6,419 nucleotides of DNA, taken from contig JAGDCQ010000107.1 of assembly GCA_017958465.1 (NCBI GenBank), positions 1 through 6,419 on the forward strand, written 5' to 3'. The position numbers and the translations under genes are program-made. Positions 1 through 4,592 of the stretch are shown piece by piece. Source of the DNA: Lachnospiraceae bacterium (GTDB taxonomy: Bacteria; Bacillota; Clostridia; Lachnospirales; Lachnospiraceae). The notes beneath the pieces were generated by a model. The model saw only the letters and a list, made by a program, of their open reading frames with translations, did not search any database and had not been told where the DNA came from. Numbering within the stretch: the first letter of the stretch is position 1; the number at the start of each line of letters is the position of its first letter.

Positions 1-371
1 GCGGTGCGGAAGGCAACCCCTGGATCTTTAAGGAGATAAACACCTTTGCCGGGCGTTTTGAAAGCCTTGAAGAAATACGCGCGGCAGGGACAAGGCTGGT
101 CGCAGGGGAAAAACTTGCGGATGTGCTGGGCGCGGATCCTTCAGAGGTTTACAGAAAGCCGGACTGGAGTGAGGTCAGGAACATGATCCTTCGACATGCG
201 GCGGACCTTTGCAAAACAAAGGGCGAGGAAAGAGCCATCCCCGAAATGAGAAGGCATGTTTGCTGCTATACCGCAGGCTTCCCGGGATCGGCAAAGCTCA
301 GGGGCAAGGTTAGTTACGTGAAAACACTTGCGGAGCTGGATTCTGTGTTGCCGAAAGACTATTTTGCATGA
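1..371 (+). CDS. dusB: tRNA-dihydrouridine synthase, DusB-type, C-terminal part (5' end outside window)
   Basis: The reading frame is open from position 3 and gives the last 122 residues before a TGA at 369-371. The family reduces selected uridines in tRNA to dihydrouridine in the cytoplasm, using FMN and NADPH. The visible piece begins at GAEGNPWIF, which matches the conserved GNPW(I/L)F segment that follows the FMN-phosphate-binding loop near the end of the TIM barrel. The rest is the helical C-terminal tRNA-binding domain, including an MRRH...CCYTAGFPGSAKLR segment (near visible residues 80-98) typical of Dus proteins. The barrel and catalytic cysteine lie upstream and cannot be checked. 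No convincing terminator follows the stop; the only inverted repeat (ATTTT/AAAAT at 361-375) is weak and AT-only. The next gene has its own promoter. DusB is preferred over other Dus subfamilies because this is the usual clostridial form, but the subfamily is inferred. Confidence 0.85.
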   Translation, partial: GAEGNPWIFKEINTFAGRFESLEEIRAAGTRLVAGEKLADVLGADPSEVYRKPDWSEVRNMILRHAADLCKTKGEERAIPEMRRHVCCYTAGFPGSAKLRGKVSYVKTLAELDSVLPKDYFA

Positions 372-396
372 AAATCGTATTTGAATAAAAAAACAC

Positions 397-425
397 TTGC
401 ACTTTTGAAATGATAGTAGTATTAT
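397..425 (+). promoter_or_regulatory. Sigma-A-type promoter for asd
   Basis: TTGCAC (397-402) and TATTAT (420-425) are separated by exactly 17 nt, close to the TTGACA/TATAAT consensus. The predicted transcription start is near 432, which leaves a leader of about 95 nt before the asd start codon. The position between the end of dusB and asd argues that asd is transcribed on its own, though read-through from dusB is possible because no terminator is evident between them. Confidence 0.7.
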
Positions 426-442
426 CTACAGAAAAGACAAAT

Positions 443-510
443 GTGTTTCGTAGAAAGACACGACAGAACAACGAGCCTTACGCATTGACTGCGATCGGTC
501 GGAAGTTCTG
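443..510 (+). promoter_or_regulatory. Structured 5' leader of asd (candidate)
   Basis: Several short stems can be drawn in the asd leader. GTGTTTC (443-449) pairs with GAA/ACAC (453-461) around a GTA loop with a two-base bulge. CAGAAC (464-469) is the exact complement of GTTCTG (505-510) and would enclose an inner stem of GAC (487-489) with GTC (498-500), flanked by wobble pairs. The outer stem ends four bases before the AAAGGAGG ribosome binding site at 514-521. The leader is too short for a lysine riboswitch and has no T-run terminator, so any control would have to act on translation. Stems of this size also arise by chance. Confidence 0.25.
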
Positions 511-527
511 CTAAAAGGAGGTCAGTT

Positions 528-1613
528 ATGGATAAGAAGTTAAGAGTAGGCGTTCTTGGCGCTACAGGCATGGTTGGACAGCGCTTTGTTTCGCTCCTTG
601 AGAACCACCCCTGGTATGAGGTTGTTACGGTGGCTGCAAGCCCCAGGTCTGCCGGGAAAACATATGAGGAGGCTGTGGGAGAGCGCTGGAAGCTCGACAA
701 TCCCATGCCTGAAAACGTAAAGAAGCTTATCGTAAAGAATGTTAACGACGTTGAAGATATCGCCGGCGACGTGGATTTTGTCTTCAGCGCAGTAGATATG
801 ACAAAGGACGAGATCCGTGCCATTGAAGAGGCTTACGCAAAGGCCGAGACTCCCGTTGTTTCCAACAACAGCGCTCACCGCTGGACCCCCGACGTTCCCA
901 TGGTCGTTCCGGAGCTCAACCCCGAGCATATGGAGATCATCCCTTTCCAGAAAAAGCGTCTCGGGACCACAAGAGGTTTTGTAGCTGTAAAGCCCAACTG
1001 CTCGATCCAGACCTATACACCCATGCTCCATCCCCTCAGGGAGTTTGGCATCAAGACTGTAGTGGCAACTACTTATCAGGCTATTTCAGGCGCAGGCAAG
1101 ACTTTCAAGGACTGGCCCGAAATGATAGACAATATCATCCCTTACATCGGCGGCGAGGAAGAGAAGAGCGAGCAGGAGCCGCTTAAGATCTGGGGTCACA
1201 TTGAAAACGGCGTGATCGTAAAGGCTAAGGCGCCCATCATCACTACACAGTGCATCCGTGTGCCTGTTACTAACGGCCACACTGCAGCAGTTTTCGTTGA
1301 TTTCGAGAAAAAGCCTTCCAAGGAAGAGATCCTTCAGAGATGGGCAGAGTTTAAGAGCGTTCCCCAGGAGCTTGAGCTTCCGAGCGCTCCCAAGCAGTTC
1401 ATCCACTACTTTGAGGAGGACAACCGCCCGCAGATCGCGCTCGACCGCAACTGTGAAAACGGCATGGCTGTGTGTGCGGGACGCCTTCGCGAGGATACAG
1501 TTTATGACTGGAAATTCATCGGAATGTCCCACAACACCTTAAGAGGTGCGGCAGGCGGCGCTGTTCTTTCCGCAGAGCTTCTTACCGCCCAGGGCTACAT
1601 TAAGGCAAAATGA
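528..1613 (+). CDS. asd: Aspartate-semialdehyde dehydrogenase (archaeal/fungal-type)
   Basis: The enzyme reduces L-4-aspartyl phosphate to L-aspartate 4-semialdehyde with NADPH in the cytoplasm. This is the shared step toward lysine/diaminopimelate, threonine and methionine. The 361-residue protein has full family length. The NADPH-binding GATGMVG lies at residues 11-17. The catalytic cysteine is C158 in KPNCSIQTY, YQAISGAG lies at 183-190, and the acid/base histidine is H251 in RVPVTNGH. The C-terminal NTLRGAAGGAVLSAELL segment is at 336-352. The overall pattern fits the archaeal/yeast-like class found in many Clostridia rather than the E. coli class. The ATG at 528 is supported by AAAGGAGG at 514-521 with six bases of spacing, and by the dinucleotide fold starting at residue 6. 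No aspartokinase or dapA gene is adjacent. Ile codons are almost all ATC, suggesting good expression. Confidence 0.96.
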   Translation: MDKKLRVGVLGATGMVGQRFVSLLENHPWYEVVTVAASPRSAGKTYEEAVGERWKLDNPMPENVKKLIVKNVNDVEDIAGDVDFVFSAVDMTKDEIRAIEEAYAKAETPVVSNNSAHRWTPDVPMVVPELNPEHMEIIPFQKKRLGTTRGFVAVKPNCSIQTYTPMLHPLREFGIKTVVATTYQAISGAGKTFKDWPEMIDNIIPYIGGEEEKSEQEPLKIWGHIENGVIVKAKAPIITTQCIRVPVTNGHTAAVFVDFEKKPSKEEILQRWAEFKSVPQELELPSAPKQFIHYFEEDNRPQIALDRNCENGMAVCAGRLREDTVYDWKFIGMSHNTLRGAAGGAVLSAELLTAQGYIKAK

Positions 1614-1648
1614 TTCGTTCTGTTAAAGAGATTTAAGACTTCAAAAAT

Positions 1649-1684
1649 AGGAGAATGCGCAAACCTGCATTCTCCTTTTATTTT
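1649..1684. terminator. Bidirectional intrinsic terminator between asd and the NUDIX gene
   Basis: GGAGAATGC (1650-1658) and GCATTCTCC (1667-1675) form a perfect 9-bp stem with an 8-nt loop, extended by one A-T pair. On the + strand it is followed by TTTTATTTT (1676-1684). On the - strand the run of five A at 1643-1647 becomes the U-tract. It therefore suits both convergent genes. Confidence 0.9.
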
Positions 1685-1700
1685 GCGATAAGAACCACGG

Positions 1701-1740
1701 GTCGGGTGGGAGTCAGCCTGCCCGACTGCGATGTCCGGGC
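1701..1740. other. Two overlapping, mutually exclusive hairpins downstream of asd
   Basis: GTCGGGTGGG (1701-1710) can pair with CCTGCCCGAC (1717-1726) in ten pairs, two of them G-T, around a 6-nt loop. GCCCG (1720-1724) can instead pair with CGGGC (1736-1740). The two structures share the GCCCG segment, so they cannot form together. They lie between the terminator and the stop codon of the NUDIX gene and would be in the NUDIX 3' untranslated RNA. On that strand the G-T pairs become A-C mismatches, which weakens the first stem. Function is unknown. Confidence 0.3.
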
Positions 1741-1746
1741 AGAGGC

Positions 1747-2220
1747 TCAATCAGCCGCTGCATTGGTAAGAACATCATTTTCGTAGGTCAGTTTCAGGGA
1801 GAACACATCATCCCTGGTGTTCAAAAGGTCGAACATGAGAATGTCGCCTTCCCAGATGGGAAGGTCCTTTACCTTTGCTTTATCGATCCACTCCAGGGTC
1901 CCTTCGTTGCATTCGCCGGGCTCTCCTTCAAAATCGGTGCAGGTATAGAGAAAGGTCAGCTCGTAAATATCATCGATCAAAAAAGTGATGATCCCCCGAA
2001 GCCTCGGGTTAAGAAGCGTAAGCCCGGCTTCCTCCAGGGCTTCCCGCTTAATGCACTCTAAGGGGGATTCCCTGTCCTCCACGTGCCCGCCTATCCCGAT
2101 GTATTTATCTTTGTTTATGTCGTGCTTCTTCTTGACCCTGTGGAGCATAAGATATTTCCCGTCTTTTTCAACGTAACAAAGGGTCGTGATATCGAGTTTT
2201 CCGTCTGTTCCAAGATGCAT
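1747..2220 (-). CDS. NUDIX hydrolase, MutX/MutT-like (probable 8-oxo-dGTP diphosphatase)
   Basis: NUDIX enzymes hydrolyse nucleoside diphosphates linked to another group, using divalent metal. The MutX-like branch is thought to remove oxidised dGTP from the nucleotide pool. With the start chosen here the protein has 157 residues, a normal single-domain length. A perfect Nudix box (GX5EX7REUXEEXGU) spans residues 45-67: G45, E51, R59, E60, E63, E64 and G66. The preceding TTLCYV...LMLHR strand and the downstream FEGEPGECNEGTLEWID and PIWEGD segments resemble streptococcal MutX. An in-frame ATG lies eight codons upstream at 2244, but GGAGGAG falls between the two ATGs, so the ATG at 2218-2220 is preferred. 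The gene converges on asd and shares its terminator, and it diverges from the AAA+ gene. The NUDIX fold is certain; the substrate is inferred. Confidence 0.92.
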   Translation of the reverse strand: MHLGTDGKLDITTLCYVEKDGKYLMLHRVKKKHDINKDKYIGIGGHVEDRESPLECIKREALEEAGLTLLNPRLRGIITFLIDDIYELTFLYTCTDFEGEPGECNEGTLEWIDKAKVKDLPIWEGDILMFDLLNTRDDVFSLKLTYENDVLTNAAAD

Positions 2221-2226
2221 ACCGGT

Positions 2227-2233
2227 CTCCTCC
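2227..2233 (-). promoter_or_regulatory. Ribosome binding site deciding the NUDIX start
   Basis: GGAGGAG on the - strand lies six bases before the ATG at 2220. It sits inside the longer possible reading frame that begins at 2244, so it supports the shorter protein. The predicted transcription start near 2246 would leave the upstream ATG with essentially no leader. Confidence 0.8.
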
Positions 2234-2252
2234 AATAAGATCATCTATGTTG

Positions 2253-2281
2253 TTTATAATACATTTTCAAATACTTCGCAA
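2253..2281 (-). promoter_or_regulatory. Promoter for the NUDIX gene
   Basis: Read on the - strand, TTGCGA (2281-2276) and TATAAA (2258-2253) are 17 nt apart. The predicted transcription start is near 2246, giving a leader of about 25 nt that contains the GGAGGAG site. The -35 box is 16 bp from the -35 box of the divergent promoter. Confidence 0.55.
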
Positions 2282-2297
2282 GCCCAAACACTTTCAT

Positions 2298-2326
2298 TTG
2301 TACAAAGCATCAGAATATGGTATCCT
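2298..2326 (+). promoter_or_regulatory. Promoter for the AAA+ gene, with extended -10
   Basis: TTGTAC (2298-2303) and TATCCT (2321-2326) are 17 nt apart. A TG at 2318-2319 one base before the -10 hexamer makes an extended -10 element. The predicted start is near 2333, giving a leader of about 75 nt. The -35 overlaps a perfect 10-bp palindrome, TTTGTACAAA (2297-2306), and the -10 lies in one arm of a GGTATCC/GGATACC inverted repeat. Confidence 0.55.
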
Positions 2327-2407
2327 GTATTCAGGCGTGGCTTCGAGCCCGCATTTTCCGGATACCGGGCAGAGAAAGACGTCCGGTCACACTAAAGGAG
2401 GAAGGTT

Positions 2408-4351
2408 ATGTCAAGGTTTGTAGCAAGGGTTATGCCCGATTATGATTTTTCGCAGGAAAGGATGAACCTGCTCGGAAAACACTGGGGGGTTTACGAAAAA
2501 GAGCTGGCGGCAAGGGCTATCGGCGCTGAAAATATACAATTCCGCTATTCGTTTGCGACATTTGTGCTTGAGGCAGAGAATAAAGATAAATGCAGGGAGC
2601 TATTGCTTTCGGCCTGGGAACAGGCATTTCCCGGGGAATCCCGGCCGGATATCACCATAATGCCCTATGACGGGCCCGAGGAGATCGACTATATGCTGCG
2701 TGCCGTAAGCACACAGTATTTCGGCGTTTCCGCATATCAGCATCTTGTTGAGGAGCTTTCCTACAGCGTTCCCCAGCTTGAGAAAAAGGATGCCAAGAAG
2801 GCGCTCCGCAACCGCAATTACCTGTTTGCAATAGACAGGGGGTGCGGCTTTACGACGCTCCTGTCGTCCTTTGGCGATGTATTGCGAAGATATCGCATTT
2901 ATCCGGATGATGAATATGAAACCAGGACCCACTATACCGAAATGGCCATAGGCAAGGAAACCTCCAACGCCTGCGGGACTGTGGACGATGCCATAGACCT
3001 TCTGAGGGAGCATGAGGACGAAAAAGAATACAATATAGTCGGGCTCGACATTTCATATTTCCTTGAAGGCCACAGGTTCAACGATCTTAGGGGTTTTATT
3101 AAACAGCTGGAGGAGTTCCGGGAGAAGTATGTGTTTGCTTTCAGGGTACCGTTCCTGGAGAAAAAGGCTCTGGACGAGATCGCGGGCGTGCTCTCGGACA
3201 CCATGATCCTTAAAGTGGTGGCGGTCCCTCCGCTCCATGATGTTGTCGTTATGGAACACATCTGGAATACCATAAACGACAGCCGTTATTCGCCTGAAAC
3301 AAGCATCCAGGAAGTAGCGCTGGACAAAATACACCTTGAAAAGATGGATGGCCGTTTTTACGGGTTTAAGAGCGCTGAGAAGGTAGCTTACGAGATAATG
3401 CTGGAGAAATCCCGCTATGATGCGCAGAAGCTTGCAAATGGCGGAGAAGAAGGGGATGAAGTGATCCGCGGCGGGGACCTTGAGGGTCTCGTGGACAGGG
3501 CAAAGCAGAAAGCAACCGGTTATGCCGCGCTTGCGGAGCTTATCGGCATGGAAAAGATAACCGAGCGTATCCGCGAGATAATCGCGCAGGTCAAGGTTGC
3601 AATCTCAAACGAAAAGCTGGACAGACCGTCGATCCATATGCGCTTTACGGGCGCTCCCGGTACAGGAAAGACTACGGTCGCAAGGATCATAGGCCAGATC
3701 ATGCGCGAAGAAGGGATCCTCAGAAAGGGCGGTTTCTTTGAGTACACAGGCCGTGACCTGGTTGCGGAATATGTCGGCCAGACGGCAGTAAAAACGGCAG
3801 CCATCTGCCGCGATTCCTACGGCTCCGTGCTTTTCATAGACGAGGCGTACTCGCTGTATGACGGGGAAAAGCAGTCGAACGATTACGGCAAAGAGGCCAT
3901 AACCACGCTTGTTTCCGAAATGGAGAACCACAGGGACGATATGCTCATCGTTATGGCGGGCTACACCGACGAGATGGATACGCTGATGAAGGCAAATCCG
4001 GGTTTAAGGAGCCGTATGCCGCTTCTGATCGATTTCCCGAACTATACAAAGGAACAGCTGTATGAGATCTTTATGCTGATGGTCCGCAAACATTTCGAAT
4101 ACGCTCCCGAGCTCGAAGCAGAGGCAAAACGCTTCTTTGACGAGCTTTCCGACGGGTATATGGAGTCGAGAGAGTTTGCAAACGCCCGTTTTGTGCGAAA
4201 CCTCTACGAGCGCACCTGGTCCAAAGCCGCTTTGCGCGCTTCGCTGGCAGGGAAAACGGATTTTGTGATCACAAAGGAAGATTTCATAGCCGCCAGCGGC
4301 GACAAGGAATTCAGCGAAAAGCTGGAGACAAAGCACAAACTGGGATTCTGA
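2408..4351 (+). CDS. CbxX/CfqX-type AAA+ ATPase with long N-terminal extension
   Basis: The C-terminal half, residues about 375-647, is a canonical CbxX/CfqX AAA+ module, the family of CbbX Rubisco activase, SpoVK and the ATPase part of EccA. It has Walker A GAPGTGKT (415-422), a pore-loop segment with YVG (455-457) and Walker B VLFIDEA (474-480, D478/E479). NPGLRSR (530-536) carries the likely arginine finger, and FANARFVRNL (590-599) is the sensor-2 region. These proteins form ATP-driven rings that remodel other proteins. Family members with one module are near 300 residues; this one has about 375 extra N-terminal residues. Residues 137-216 of that part look like a degenerate P-loop module: GCGFTT (145-150) resembles Walker A without its lysine, and NIVGLDI (209-215) resembles Walker B without glutamate. 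A Gly/Glu-rich linker (344-358) joins the halves. There is no signal peptide or membrane segment. The start has AAAGGAGG at 2394-2401, six bases upstream. No Rubisco, sporulation or secretion genes are nearby, so the client is unknown. ATA and AGG codons are frequent, unlike asd. Confidence 0.92.
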   Translation: MSRFVARVMPDYDFSQERMNLLGKHWGVYEKELAARAIGAENIQFRYSFATFVLEAENKDKCRELLLSAWEQAFPGESRPDITIMPYDGPEEIDYMLRAVSTQYFGVSAYQHLVEELSYSVPQLEKKDAKKALRNRNYLFAIDRGCGFTTLLSSFGDVLRRYRIYPDDEYETRTHYTEMAIGKETSNACGTVDDAIDLLREHEDEKEYNIVGLDISYFLEGHRFNDLRGFIKQLEEFREKYVFAFRVPFLEKKALDEIAGVLSDTMILKVVAVPPLHDVVVMEHIWNTINDSRYSPETSIQEVALDKIHLEKMDGRFYGFKSAEKVAYEIMLEKSRYDAQKLANGGEEGDEVIRGGDLEGLVDRAKQKATGYAALAELIGMEKITERIREIIAQVKVAISNEKLDRPSIHMRFTGAPGTGKTTVARIIGQIMREEGILRKGGFFEYTGRDLVAEYVGQTAVKTAAICRDSYGSVLFIDEAYSLYDGEKQSNDYGKEAITTLVSEMENHRDDMLIVMAGYTDEMDTLMKANPGLRSRMPLLIDFPNYTKEQLYEIFMLMVRKHFEYAPELEAEAKRFFDELSDGYMESREFANARFVRNLYERTWSKAALRASLAGKTDFVITKEDFIAASGDKEFSEKLETKHKLGF

Positions 4352-4362
4352 TTAAAAAAACA

Positions 4363-4405
4363 TGCAAAAGAGCAGGAGGACCGCATGGTCATCCTGCTCT
4401 TTGCA
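4363..4405. terminator. Large imperfect hairpin after the AAA+ gene, probable terminator
   Basis: AGAGCAGGA (4369-4377) pairs perfectly with TCCTGCTCT (4392-4400). The stem continues outward as TGCAA/TTGCA with one bulged A, and inward, past a G-A mismatch, as GACC/GGTC around a GCAT loop. Its place 11 nt after the stop codon suggests a terminator. However, the + strand has only TTT at the 3' side, whereas the - strand would have TTTTGCATG followed by seven T. It therefore looks stronger as a - strand terminator. The 5' arm and loop also contain AGGAGG and an ATG. Confidence 0.55.
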
Positions 4406-4407
4406 GT

Positions 4408-4421
4408 GCGCCCCGCGGCGC
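4408..4421. other. Short GC-rich hairpin
   Basis: GCGCC (4408-4412) and GGCGC (4417-4421) form a 5-bp all-GC stem with a CCGC loop, two bases after the larger hairpin. No T-run follows directly; the next one is T8 at 4453-4460. It may add to transcript-end stability or to termination, but this is inference. The rest of 4422-4487 is T-rich with no supported gene. Confidence 0.35.
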
Positions 4422-4487
4422 GTGTCGCTTTCGGGAGGTTGAAATCGTTCTCTTTTTTTTAGGGTAGAAACAAGTCTTTTTTTCATG

Positions 4488-4516
4488 TTGCATTTTTTGA
4501 AATTTTGATCTATAAT
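4488..4516 (+). promoter_or_regulatory. Strong promoter for cellobiose phosphorylase
   Basis: TTGCAT (4488-4493) and a perfect TATAAT (4511-4516) are 17 nt apart. The predicted start is near 4523, giving a leader of about 70 nt. T-runs at 4453-4460, 4477-4483 and 4493-4498 make the upstream DNA AT-rich, as in UP-element regions. No clear LacI-family palindrome or CcpA cre site was found around it. Confidence 0.8.
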
Positions 4517-4592
4517 AAACTTAATCGTTTTCGTAACAAGGTCAGATTTCAGAGACCAGCAGCAAAACACTACAAGAAAGGCGGTTTACGAC

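Noticed and set aside
361..375. Terminator at the end of dusB
   Set aside because: The only inverted repeat is ATTTT/AAAAT with no GC pairs, so it would not form a stable terminator stem.
432..527. Lysine riboswitch (L box) before asd
   Set aside because: The leader is about 95 nt, too short for the L-box core, and no matching conserved segments or terminator are visible.
422..1542. Long open frames on the - strand and in another + frame across asd
   Set aside because: They overlap a full-length asd with all catalytic motifs, have no family resemblance, and reflect the codon composition of asd read in other frames.
487..1732. GACTGCGAT present in the asd leader (487-495) and in the downstream hairpin (1724-1732)
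   Set aside because: A 9-base repeat is expected many times by chance in a window this size, and the flanking sequences are unrelated.
2600..4392. Several antisense frames across the AAA+ gene
   Set aside because: None has recognisable motifs or a ribosome site, and all lie inside a gene with intact AAA+ motifs.
4352..4570. A 72-codon - strand frame across the gap before the phosphorylase gene
   Set aside because: It runs through the phosphorylase promoter and both hairpins, has low-complexity basic sequence, and has no supported start.
4517..4592. Possible LacI-family or CcpA (cre) operator in the phosphorylase leader
   Set aside because: TCGT is repeated directly (4525-4528, 4531-4534) rather than as a palindrome, and no segment fits the cre pattern.
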